DNA from: Carallia brachiata
Lineage: Eukaryota > Streptophyta > Magnoliopsida > Malpighiales > Rhizophoraceae
DNA: 64,000 nucleotides
Assembly (NCBI GenBank): GCA_021464245.1
Contig: JADCRB010000048.1
Location: 1,926,783 to 1,990,782, forward strand
Reading direction: 5' to 3'
Made by a program: the position numbers and the translations under genes. Each line of letters opens with the position of its first letter. The stretch's first letter is position 1. This document shows positions 43,626 through 55,254 of this stretch, piece by piece. The notes beneath the pieces are model-generated. The model worked only from the letters and a program-made list of their open reading frames with translations, was not told where the DNA came from and ran no database searches.

Positions 43626-46600
43626 ATGGCTTCCGCTTCCGCTTCCACTTCCTGTTCCTCCACTTGTTCGACTTTTGGCTGTGACGACCATCAGTGGAGG
43701 TACGATGCTTTCTTGAGCTTCAGGGGCGAAGACACCCGTGACAATTTCATCAGTCATCTCTGTGCTTCTTTGTCCGACAAAGGAATTGACACCTTCATAG
43801 ACTACCAACTCCGGAAGGGAGCTAAAATTGCACCCGCACTTGTGCAAGCAATCCAGGATTCAAATGTTTCCTTGGTCATTTTTTCAGAAAACTACGCAAC
43901 TTCTTCCTGGTGCTTAAACGAACTTGTTGAGATCATGGAATGCTCTGAAACTCGTGGACAGATAGTTATACCTGTGTTCTATAACGTGGATCCATTGGAC
44001 ATCAGGAAACAGACCGGCAGTTTTGGTAAGGCGTTTGCTGATAAATATGAAGGTGATTCCAAGAACGCAGGCAAAGTGCGAGAGTGGAAGGCTGCCTTGA
44101 ATAAAGCAGCCAATCACGCCGGATGGGCCTCACAGGACATCAGGTAACATTTTTACTAAAACTTTTGTCCTATTACTACTTTGGAAGGAGAGATTCTCTA
44201 AATTTTCTATCAGTAAAGCTTCAAAATTGTAGTTTGGATTAAATGAAACTTAAAATATAACTAGTGAAGTGTACCTTTTGAATCTTTCAAAAACATTTTC
44301 GGGCTTCTAAAGAAAAATGTAGCATATTATCATTTAGCTGTTTCCACCAAATGTTTTTAATCTTTCCGCATCGGTCGTAAAATTTGTAGTTTCACTCGCT
44401 TAATTTTGACATCTAAAAGCAGCACTTGTTTATTTACAGTAACATTGATAAATCAAATCTGACGTGCTTGAAGCAGGTTACTCATAGTTTTCCTTTTTTT
44501 TATAATTTGTTTATTTATTTTTGGCAGGCCAGAATGCATGCTTGTTGACAAAATTGTGCAAGATGTTGTAGGAAAGTTGAAACTATATATGCCGTATGAT
44601 TTACAGGGACTTGTGGGAATAGATCTCCGCATTCGACAAATCAAAAGGGAATTGTGCATTGGGTTATTGGATGTTCGCATTTTAGGAATTTGGGGGATGG
44701 GAGGTATATGTAAGACAACTATTGCGGAAGCTATTTTTGGCCAAATCAGAAGTCAATTTGAATGTTGTTGCTTTCTTGAAAATGTTAGGGAAGAGTTTGA
44801 AAAACGTGGAATAAAGAATTTGTTAAAGGAGCTTCTTGCGAGAACCTTGGGTGAAGAAGATATTAAAGTTGACATAGCTAGACCTGGACCAGCTTTGATT
44901 AGGAGGCTCCATCGCAAAAAGCTTCTGGTTGTTCTTGATGATGTGGATAACTCGTTAGACTTGGAACGTTTAATTGGAGATCCTTGTTGGTTTGGGCCAG
45001 GAAGCAGAGTGATTATAACAAGCAGGGACAAACACGTACTGGAAAAGTATGCACCTTGTATACATAAAGTCGAGCTGCTTAAGGATGATGATGCTCTTGA
45101 GCTTTTTTAGTTGGAATGCCTTCAAGCAGAAGCTTCCCATCGATGATTTTCTGTCCATGTCAAATTTGGTCATAAAATATGCTCAAGGTAATCCTTTGGC
45201 TCTCAAAGTTTTGGGATCCTTTCTATGTGGCAAGACTAAATCAGAGTGGGAAAGTGCAGTGAACAAATTGTCAACGACTCCTAACAACAACCTTCAAAAT
45301 GTTTTGAAGATTAGTTACGATAGTTGGACAGGGAAGAGAGGGATGTCTTTCTTCACGTGGCATGTTTTTCAAAGGCGAATGTAAAGATCTCGTCCTAAAA
45401 ATACTTGATAGTTGTGGCTTTTCAACAGAAATTGGGTTGCGTGTTCTGATTGATAAGTCCCTCATCACTATTTCTAAGCACAATAAGTTGGATATGCATG
45501 ATTTGTTGCAAGAAATGAGTAGGGAAATTATTCGCCAAGAATCCAAAGAATCAGGCAAACGTAGCAGATTATGGGATCCAGAGGATATCTATCACGTATT
45601 GATGCGAAACACTGTAAGACTGTAGATCCCAGAACTTTTTTTTTCCTTTACATTTTTAATATCAAGTAAACAAAATAAATCAACGCCCAACATGCTTTTT
45701 ACTAAAGCAATTTTGATTGATTAACAGGGAACTGAAACTGTTGAAAGTATATCTTTGAATTTGTCAAAGACAAAGGAGATACACTTGTGTCCAAATGCTT
45801 TCCAAAGGATGCCTAACCTTAAATTTCTTAAATTCTATGCCGCTTTTGACCATGAAGGTCGAGAATACGGAAAGCTACATCTTTCTCATGGTCTTGCCTT
45901 TCTTCCCGATGAGCTAAGATACCTTTACTGGCAGGGATACCCGTTGCAATCTTTGCCGCTCAATTTCAAACCAAGAAAGCTTTTTGTGCTGAATTTGCCT
46001 CTGGGATGAAACCAAGGTATTTTGTTTCACTATAACTTTATTTCCCTCGATCTGAATGTTGAAGAATTTGCAACTAATTGTATCCATTTCTTTTTCACTA
46101 CAGGATCAGAGCAATTTAAAAATGATTGCACGATGCCTTATCGGAACTCCGATGACATCGCAAGTCAAAAATCTTGCGAATATGATATTGGTTGGCTGCT
46201 TAAACTTGGTGAGGTTTCCGTTATTTGTGGACCAATTTCGCAGGCTTACATGCATAAGGCTGATCGACCACCATGAGCTTAGGAGTCTTCCAAATAACAT
46301 AGATTTGGATTCTCTTGATACTCTCGACCTCACTCGTTGCTTAAAACTTGAGACATTCCCGGAGGTCTAGAGGAACATAAGGTATCTATATTTAGGTTGG
46401 ACTGCAATAGAAAAATTACCCTCATCAGCAATTGAGTGCCTCAGTAGACTTGTAGAATTAGAAATGGAATATTGTGAGAACTTGGAGAGTCTCCCAAGCA
46501 ACATTTGGAAGTTACAATCTCTTTGCAAGTTTTCTCTAGGTGGCTGCTCAAAACTGAAGAAATTTCCTGAAATTTTGGAGACCATGGATAAGTTGAAGGA

Positions 46601-47913
46601 ACTACACTTATATGGTACAGCCATAGATGTGCTGCCTTTGTCCATTGACCATCTTAAAGAGCTTGAAAGGTTAAATTTGTTTAATTGCAGAAACCTTCAT
46701 TGTCTTCCAGAAACACTTGGTAATTTGAAAGCACTTAAGCATTTTACTCTCTCTATCTTTCCAAGACAGGACGAAATACTACCACGGAATAAATATGAAG
46801 GTCAACATTATGGGAACTTTTCATTAGGACCATTGTTAGGTGCCTCTTCCATGGAGAGGATATATATAAGTGGCTGGTTACAGCAGTTACCTTTGACGTT
46901 TATCCTTCTTATATTCCCTATCATTAAGTGGAAGCAATATTGAGACGATGCCTAGGAGCATCAAACAGCTTTCTCGCCTGAATTATCTCACTATAGATGG
47001 TTGCCAAATGCTTGAATCCTTACCAGAGCTTCCGCCGAGGGTATGGTTTGTAAGTGCTCAGGGCTGCAGTTCATTGAAAAGAATAAATGCCCTCAAACAG
47101 CTACTGTTGGAGTCCAGAAGCCTTGCTCATAGATACAACTTATCCAATTGCTGTAAATTGGACCAAAAGGAATGCGGCTCCCTAGTAAATGCAATGTTGA
47201 GAAATCGGCACTTTTCCGATCAAGTGCATATGCGTAAGGTAACCCTAAGGTCTATCCCTCGTTCACATTCTTGTTCCTTTTTCCTTTTTGACCCCTTATG
47301 TAATCATTTTTATTAGGTTTTGGACATCATGAATTGAATTTATGTGATGCAGAAAGTTCGTAGGTTACCTTCTTTTCGTGCGACCTATCCTGGAAGTGTT
47401 ATTCCAGAGTGGTTTGAGCATCAAAGTGTGGGACGTTCAGTCAGAATCCAGCTTTCTTCAAATTGGTTTAATGATAGGTTCCTGGGCTTTGCTCTATGTC
47501 TTGTACTTCAGCCTGACTTTAAAGAAACACGTTTTGGGGCTGTGACGATGGGTTACGAATGCTGTTTTGGGAACATTTGTGATGATGACTCCGTTGATGT
47601 TACCCATGCATTGGCTCGGTTGTCCCTTGGAATTTGGGTGCCTATACACCACCTTGACGTAGAGCACGTGGTCTTGCGTTATTCTGCTGTGCTGTATGAT
47701 GAAATAGCTGAAAATAAGCATCGGTTGAGTCACTGTGATGTTGCCTTATTCAAGTTCTCGGAATTGGTTAAATATAATTGGAAAATCAAAAAATGTGGGG
47801 TGACTCCAATATGTGCCCAAGAAGAAGAGGACTGCAACGCATTTGAAATTTCCCCAAAATATGCTGAAGGGGAGGACTGCGACGCGCTTGTAATTTCTCC
47901 AATATATGCCTGA
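43626..47913 (+). pseudogene. TNL-D: TIR-NBS-LRR pseudogene with many lesions and a mutated Walker A
   Basis: Exons: TIR 43626-44143, NB-ARC 44528-45613, linker/LRR 45728-46016, LRR 46104-47238, C-JID 47353-47913. The frame is open upstream of 43626, but the conserved start is MASASAS. TIR is intact (SSWCLNELVEI). In NB-ARC the P-loop reads GMGGICKTT: the glycine before the invariant lysine is cysteine (codon 44709-44711). An extra T near 45107, a lost base near 45325 and another near 45367 shift the frame. The linker exon lacks 20 bp near 45999 (289 instead of 309 bp), removing the NSNIKQLW segment. A stop (TAG 46368-46370) and further indels at 46885-46925 break the LRRs. C-JID is open (YPGSVIPEWFEHQS). 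NB groups with C; LRR groups with A and B. Confidence 0.85.
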
Positions 47914-48486
47914 GAAGAGGACAGCGAAATTTCCAATTGGCGAGCTCTACCGAGGCATTTTATTATTATTATTTTTTATTATTTTTATTTTTTGGTATAT
48001 ATATGGGGTTGCCCTAAGCAAAAAAATTTGTTCAAAAAAATAATCATATTTTAATCTCGGAATGGGTGTCGGGTACCAAACTTTGCCGTTCCAATCAACA
48101 GTGAGAGATGAGAAATATATATAGCTTGGAATGGAAGAAGCCAATGGGACTAAATTTGCTTCATTGTAGTGGAGGCAGAGTCCAGTGGTAGAAGTAGCAG
48201 CTCTCGTTAGAGGTGAAATTACCGTCGGCGTCTTCTTTATATTTTTGTTTCCTGTAGGTTCTTACTGCAAATTGCTCCAAGCCTTCCAGCGGACAAACAT
48301 CTGAAAACCCAAGAAAGAACACATTGTCTATCAGAACATTGACTAAAGTTTGCTGCTTGCTTGCTTGCTTCTAATTAAAATTTTCTTTGTTGCTGCTTGC
48401 TTGCTTGTAATAAAATTTTCTTTCTTTTTTTATGCGCCCGAAACGCTACACCATAATGCATATATCCAACTACATGGCCTGACCGA
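47914..48486. other. 3' flank of TNL-D
   Basis: Matches the flanks of TNL-A and TNL-B, including GGTACCAAACTTTGCCGTTCC near 48074. A short local duplication (TGCTGCTTGCTTGCTT) occurs at about 48350-48405. No gene. Confidence 0.5.
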
Positions 48487-49830
48487 ATGATAGTTATTTG
48501 TGAGCTCACTGGCAAAGGAATCCGTAGCGGTACTGACAATCTCAGAGTTGGTCCGCCGTGCTCGGCATCTTGCTGCTACTTCAGCTCTCCATTGCCCTGC
48601 CAGTCGTCCGGACTCTTTTTCTTCAAAATTAGATTAAGGAACCAAATTCCAACCACCGTGGCTTGGTGGTTCTACCAGCGAGAAGAACACTACAATCCTT
48701 TGAGCCACCTGGTGATCCTCATCGGAACCCTTACGCTCCCACCTGAAGCCATAAAATGCCCAAACGAGAGTTGCTTTCAGTTCTTGGACGGCTTATCCAC
48801 TGTTTGCTGCGATGTAAACATTCGATGTGCTTTGCCTGTCAGGACTGGTGTCTCGTGGGAGCATCTTGTAATCATGGTTAATGGCCTTGCATGCAGGTAA
48901 AAAATTTGAGCAAAAAAATTTATCCAAAACGAAGATGATTTGTAGATGTCTTGTTATCTGATTCTGAATTTTGGTGAACTGGCTGGCTCTAGGCAGTCAT
49001 CAGCTTTGATGAATACTTATGTAGTTTTTCTATAAACAATTGAATGCATTGCCCAGAAAATTTATGAAGAGTTGAAATGATAATTAAATCTTTTGGGGTG
49101 CTGCTCCCCAGATTGGAGATATACTGCAGAGCAGTTTGTGGAGAGACATCTGGACAAAGTAGTAGTGCACCGTAAGTTGTCTCAATTCTTGATAATCAAA
49201 TGGGGTGTTGCATGATTTTAAAATTTGTCAGCAATGTAGAACAGCATCCCATGTTCTCTGATTCTCAGCAATGTAGAACAAAAATGATAATGTATGTTTT
49301 TTCATTTTGTTGCCTGCATATCACTTACCTAATCTCTCTTTTGAAGAGTCCACTGCTTGGAGAGTCCTTTATCTAGTAGTGTATATTGCCCGGTATTGCT
49401 TGAACATAGTGGCTCACACTTGTGTACAAAAGTATGTATGCATATTTCAGATATGTTTTCTGCATGGATAATCATTTGCCAATGGTTGAACAAGGTAGTT
49501 CTTGAAATTACATTTTGGGAGCAGGCAAAGAATGCACTCTTCAAAATTGACATTTGATGGTGTTGATTTGATGGGTGAGAGGCTAGCTGAAGGTATATTT
49601 GGCCATCACGTCTTTGCTGTCTTCCTAGGCATGCTAGCTTGCTGTTGTCTAATTTTCTGTTCCAATGATCCTCCCTCAATATCATAAGTCTCCAGGACCG
49701 TTGTTTTGATCAGGTATTGGCAGTTGTGACGTAGACCTGAGGTGAGATGATCTCCTTTGTGGCCCATTCATTAGGCAGCCTAATTGCTAGCTATGCCATT
49801 GCGAGGTTGTTATCAAAAAAAAAAAAAACG
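48487..49830 (+). pseudogene. DUF676-type hydrolase copy 4, splice-site and frame lesions
   Basis: Block A (48487-48896) is open and ends WEHLVIMVNGLACR before a GTAAAA donor. Block B (49104-49171) encodes DWRYTAEQFVERHLDKVVVH, but its acceptor CAG has become CTG. Block C (49525-49592) has lost an A compared with copy 1, giving an early stop, although LTFDGVDLMGERLAE is still readable in another frame. Block D (49714 to about 49812) has small deletions around the VRRRPE and AHS segment. This is the most complete of the four copies in layout but cannot make an intact protein as written. Confidence 0.55.
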
Positions 49831-50525
49831 AAGATTGTCTTTCAGAATCATGTCCTTTCAAAATTTTCTATGAGAACCAAGTGTGAATAAACAAAAATTT
49901 TCTTTTTCTGAAGGCAACACAAATTGAATATACCATCACTTTACCCAAAATTCCACATTTGTGAAATTGCTTCCTAAAGAGTGCATTTTGGGCATCGGGA
50001 TGTGTTTTTTTAATTCAAATTGAGTGACAAGGATTTCAAATTTTATTTCTGAAGTTTTTTTGTCCTAGTGATGAAGGTCTTCGAATTATTCAGATCTGAA
50101 CAACTGGCTGGCAAACTGCATTGTAGGAGTCAAATGGGTATTGCTTTGTGTGTAGCTTAATCACAGCAGTGATGTAACTTTTGAAGGTGCTACGAGGGGC
50201 CTGAGACCATCAGAGGTGAGGAGTGGCTTGATTAAGGGCCCCCAAGTATTTCACGGTATCACATGCGGCCTTGCATGTTAATCTTTAAAGTTCTTGCAAT
50301 CTGATATGCTGCAGTGGACAATAACCACTATGTTTATTCAGTTGAGAATCTAGAGCTGTGGGACAATTTTTAGCTTCTTTTAGTCGCCATCTATGACCGT
50401 GCCTATTTCATCAACTGCAACTGCTGCTTTTTTTAGTTGCACGAAAGAAGGCGGCAGTAAAGATGTGATGGGAATTGACCAAAGGGATGACAATGTACTT
50501 ATGATTCTCTCACCCCCTGAGCCAC

Positions 50526-50616
50526 TGTCGGATTAAGTATAGGTGTTCCTGTCCCCTGTCGGATTAAGTAGAGGTGTCAAAATTTTGTCGGATTAAGTAG
50601 AGGTGTCAAAATTTTG
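50526..50616. repeat. Three-copy tandem repeat (period about 30 bp)
   Basis: TGTCGGATTAAGTA followed by TAGGTGT or GAGGTGT starts at 50526, 50557 and 50586. Confidence 0.85.
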
Positions 50617-51188
50617 CTCGATCCAATCCGCTTCAAAAAACACAATCTGAATCCCACTCAACAACCAATTTTGACACTTTTAGAATTGAATGCATCTTTT
50701 CGGCTAACTTTGATGACACGTCAAATGTTGAGGATATAGCTGTATGATTAGCAGTACGTTACTATCTCTCTAAGTTTCCTACTAAGAAGATATTTGCCTT
50801 GCTAGTTTTTCAGTTCGGTGGTAGGAAATAAGAATTGGAAATTCAAAATTCTTGAGTATTTTCTTTTTTAAATCTTTTAGAATTTAGATCGATGAATCTC
50901 CTCATAAAATGTTATTACTTTTATCATAATATATTACTTGCTCCGTACATTCTTCTATTGTAATTGTAATTGCATTGCCCAACGCCTGCAACAGGGGCAA
51001 TGCCACCTGAAATAGTGAATAATGCATTAGTACCTGTACAAATTAGCACTCGTCTGGTCTTCTGAGTCGTTGCGTCAATATTAAAATATAAGAGCAGCAG
51101 GCAGGTTAGCCATTACATAGGAATTAAACACCCCCCTGATGACATATGTACTCACTGCATGACATATCAGGATAGGATTCTGAGCTCG

Positions 51189-51236
51189 GTGGCGGACAAG
51201 AAGCACATTTTGGTGGCGGACAAGAAGCACATTTTG
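51189..51236. repeat. Two-copy tandem duplication of 24 bp
   Basis: GTGGCGGACAAGAAGCACAT plus TTTG occurs twice in a row. The paralogous spacer near 5720 has one copy. Confidence 0.85.
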
Positions 51237-52100
51237 ACCTCTTCTTGCCCATTAGCTTTTTTGTTCGTTTAATAAAATGAAAACAAACATGTGGTTGTTA
51301 GATTGTATAGTTTTAGGGGATTTATGGGAGAGGAGCCACCAAACCTAAATTATGACTTAGCTTCTTCATTGTTCAAGGTCCCTACATTGAAAATTGAAGA
51401 ACAAACTGTGTTGAGGCTGGTTTGCAGCAGTGACTTCAGCAGCAAGGGATTGCAGTTATTTGTTTCATGTAATGACTTGGTTAGCCTGTAATTAGTGATT
51501 TTTGTTAGTTTTAATTCAACCAACCAGTTTATTTTTCATTTGTAATGAATTGTGGGATGTTATGGCCGTGATGACAGCAAAATTTGATCGTTGAAGTAGG
51601 TGGACAGTACATTGTCCTCTAGGCAAGCATGTATTTTTTGTATCATTGCTGCACTAAACTTTGTACAAACATCACTTTATAAGAGAACTATTTACAAATG
51701 AAAAGGGTTGAACTTTACAACCTGAAAATATCTCTCTTTCTCTCTTTGTTTTTTCTACTCTTCTGTTTTTTGCTTTTTGCTGCATTTTTTTCTCTTCTTC
51801 TCGGATTCCTTCTAATTGCTCAAGAGACCAACAGTCCAACTGTCCAGCCACCTTCGTTTACACCAAGGTTCAAAGTTTACTAACCTCCTCAGTGTCTAAG
51901 CAATAACACACCCATTACAAGTACCTTTGCAAAAAAAAATTACAGGGGCTTACTACAGTACATTGTCACAAATTTTTCAGTGTGTGCAGCATGTTCAAAC
52001 CATTAAAAAAAAAAATTCCCCCAATAAAATTGGCAAACATCAGAGCTCAGTATGGTCAGGTTCTACACCTCTCCCCGACAGGCTTTTCTTCACCTTCTCC

Positions 52101-52678
52101 TTAAGTCTTTTGCATTGTTTCACCAGCTATTTTTGCAGCAGATTTAGCGGACTCCTCCACCGTTGCTTTGCTCGTCTCCAAGCTCGAGGCAACAGCCTCT
52201 TTCACCTTTTCTGCTGCCCCATTAGCATCTCTATTTTCTCTAATCTCGTCGCTGCCTCGAAAACTATTTAAAAAAAGAAAAAAAGAAAACCACGAAAGAA
52301 AGGGATTATATTACATCATAAACGAAGAGACAATCAATTGGCATACTACTCAAAACAGTTGGATATTTAATATTGCATAGTTTTTAATACTTACTCCAGA
52401 TTTGGAGGGAAAAGATAGCCTTGAGCTTGATTAATCATGGTTTTGATTCTATCCCAATAGCGTGTCCTTGCAGGACATCCTGTGGAAGCCGAACCTGACG
52501 AAAACGTATTCCTGAAGGTCTTCAACAACGGAGGCGGTCTCTTTGCTTGCTCCCCTGAACCCACTTGTCCATCATTTCCCAGACAGCGAACACATGTGGA
52601 GAACGAAAGTATAACGAGGATTAAAACAGCACAGCCTCTAGACCTTTTCATGCGTGCATTCTGGACTTGGAATGGCAC
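52101..52678 (-). CDS. Small secreted LEA-like protein, copy 3, shortened C-terminus
   Basis: Exon 1 (52678-52395) and exon 2 (from 52251) share sites and phase with copy 1. Exon 1 encodes a signal-peptide-like start (GCAVLILVILSFSTCVRC) and the same LGNDGQVGSGEQAKRP segment. In exon 2 an extra T in the stretch equivalent to LQKTKEK gives TAA at 52103-52101. The product would be 144 residues instead of 164, lacking the last lysine-rich turn. The helix-forming Lys/Glu/Ala part is mostly kept, so the copy may still work. The function is not known; the LEA-like label is from composition. Confidence 0.55.
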
Positions 52679-55254
52679 TTGAATTCAACTAGTTTTTTTG
52701 GACAAAGAATTCAACTAATTGAACATACAAGCAATTAAGCTTTCAAATTTTAGTGTTAACGATGTTTCACGATAATTTCGGAACGGCAACTTCTTGGTCA
52801 GTGTGACGGCGAGGTTGTGCACACAAAAAAAAAAAAACAGAATGGTAATAGTATTCCTTTAAACGTGGCATTGCATTGGATTTGTCAATGTACACGTTCT
52901 GCCATTCTACTACATGAGGACATGGCTTTTCCTGCACACAAAATAAGTTGTGTTTTGCCTTTATCTTCTTTTTTTTTTTTTTTTTAATGTAAAAAAAGAA
53001 ACTGGACCCTTAGAATATCGGGTTGTTTCTTTGGGCATCGTCAGGTTGCCTTTAGTTGGGTCAGGTATGGGTAAAATTTCGAGTAGGACTGTTGTTTTGG
53101 GCCCATATCTGGGTCTTGGGCTTGAGGGGAGGTTTTAAATTGGAGTTGGGTCTTGGCTTACGTTAGGAAATAGTTTTGATCCTACGAACTCGGTTTTCGG
53201 CGTCTCTCAAGTTCTTGGGCTTCGGATTTACTATGGGACTGTGGGTCAAGGTTTTAGTCTGTATGGGCCTTGCTATTTATCTGATGGGCTGGTGACACTC
53301 AGGGTCAGAGTCCGGGAAAGTGAGGGCTTGGGCATTGTATTGGGTAGGCCACCTTTTTGTTGGGCCTTAGGTTGGTCTTGTGCTCAGGCCTGTTTCCCTG
53401 TTATTTTTTATTATTACTTACTTCTATTGATCTTATTTTGTTTTTATTTATTCCTTTTGTGCTTCTGTTTGTCTCTTTCCTCCTCCCTGATCCGTCTGTC
53501 CGGGTTGAACTGCAAGACCCGCTTGAACTAGGCTTCGACTCTGCCTGGCGAATTCCCAGCCTTCCGTAAGCTGAGGAAACATGCTTTTTCCCTTTTTCAA
53601 TTGAATTTCTGTTCCATTAGCTTTTAGTTATGTTGGATTGATTTCTTTTTAACTTTTTTCTCTTTAATTTCTGATTCTGCTGGTTCTGTAATTACACTGT
53701 CCTAGGGTTTTTCGCTTCTTCGCTGCTTGCCTTCTTCTTCTAATGCTCCTCCCTTTTCTCCTGTTTGCATTTGTTTTTTTTTTTTTTTGGGTAGAAAAAG
53801 GTGGTATTAAGCCTACAAACAGTGGGAAATAGAAGGTAATGCTATTGCCCGAGAAAAGGAAGTCACGACTGCAACACCGAAGTAGTTTTTTTCTTTACAC
53901 AAGGCTGAAACACTTCCTCTTTTTTTTTTTTTTCCCCAAAAAATAAACTCATTTAATGTTATTTTAAATATTCTTATTAATGTCTTAAATCTATTGGGTG
54001 CAATTTTGCATGTACATAAATAATTTATATATATATAATATATTTTTTATGACAAATTTATTATTTTTACAGTAACATTTATTACTTTTATAATAAAAAA
54101 TTATATATTAATTTTTTATATAATATTTTATCAATTTTATCGTATAAATAATAAGTTTATCATAATATGTATATTAAGTATGATTATTAAAGTATAAATG
54201 ACAAATTTTTTTGAAATTTATTTTCAAGAAAAAAAATTTTCTTTTTTTTTTTATTTTTAAGGCAATAAACAAGTTGTTGGGTTATTTTTGGTTTTTTAAA
54301 ATAAATAGTAGGAAACAAATTTTAAAAAAATAAATAAAAAAATCCCAGTCAATCTTTTTGTCTTGACGACGTCATTCATGTTACCTCGTGATCATGCGTT
54401 CTTGGGCAAAAGCATTATCGCGAAATGAAAGTGTTGTGTTTTTTTTTAATCAAATCCGGAAATAAAAGTCTCACGCTCCTTCCTTTGGTTCTGCCTGCAA
54501 GGGATAGGCCCCAAGGAGCTAGGCCCGCGTGCCCAACCTGGGTAGCGCTTGGGGGCCATCATGATTGAGACTGGATTAAATGTGGGCTGAAATTTCTCAT
54601 AGTATATCCGAAATTTCTCTAAACCTCACAAAGTGGTAAGTGGACGTACGAAATGTTTGAAGTGGTCAAGCAAAGGCAAAGCAGGCAATGTTCCAGGAAG
54701 TTTGAAAAAACAAAGTTTGGAGTGGTCAAGCAAAACAAAGCAAAGCAAAGCAAGGCAAGCATGTTCCAGCAAGTTTTGAATACTCGAAATTGTTATTAAC
54801 AGTGCCTAAAAAAAGGGAAATTGTTATTAACAGTTGGTGTACCGGTGTTTTTTTTAGAATAGTGAGTCAAAACATATTGCACGGTACGTTTGAAGACGTG
54901 TGGTTAACCTCCGTTGAAAAAAGAGGGTTTGAAGTGGTGGAGGAAATTTTCGTAGCCTAGAAAATTCAGCGGTCTCTTTTTTAATTTATAAAAGTCTCTG
55001 TAAAAATACGTAAAAAAATAGTCATAACAAATTAATTTTTTAAAAATAATGAAAATTTTTAATTTTTTGATTAAAATATTTAATAATTTAAAATTTATTT
55101 AGAATTATTTTCAGTATTATTTTTTAAAAAAAATTATTTATTTATTTATTTTAAAACAAATCAGGAGGGAGGCCTTTCCCTGATCTTTGATCGAAAAGGA
55201 GGAATCTGTTCTGTTGTTCAGTACATCCATCTGCTCTCTGATCTCAATTATCCG
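52679..55254. other. Spacer and upstream region of TNL-E
   Basis: No gene supported. 52679-53590 matches 12885-14600 without the LINE fragment, and 53600-53880 matches 15950-16250. 53900-54350 is very AT-rich. 54590-54790 carries the TNL upstream block with the 61-bp tandem duplication. TTTGAAGTGG recurs at 54929. The W-box and TATA block found before B, C, D and F is not recognisable here. Confidence 0.45.
54656..54780. repeat. 61-bp tandem duplication upstream of TNL-E
   Basis: TTTGAAGTGGTCAAGCAAAG at 54656 and TTTGGAGTGGTCAAGCAAA at 54717. It is the counterpart of the duplication at 17001-17110. Confidence 0.65.

Larger units (their letters stand above)
49831..52100. other. Spacer between hydrolase copy 4 and LEA-like gene copy 3
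   Basis: Collinear with 4991-6424 and 12061-12249 except for a unique stretch at about 50100-51000. No gene is supported. It is the reference empty site for the Copia insertion: AGTCCAACTGTCCAGCCACC near 51833. Confidence 0.45.

Noticed and set aside
50526..50616. Short direct repeats that could suggest a CRISPR-like array
   Set aside because: Only three copies, no distinct spacers, in a plant nuclear context. It is a simple tandem repeat.
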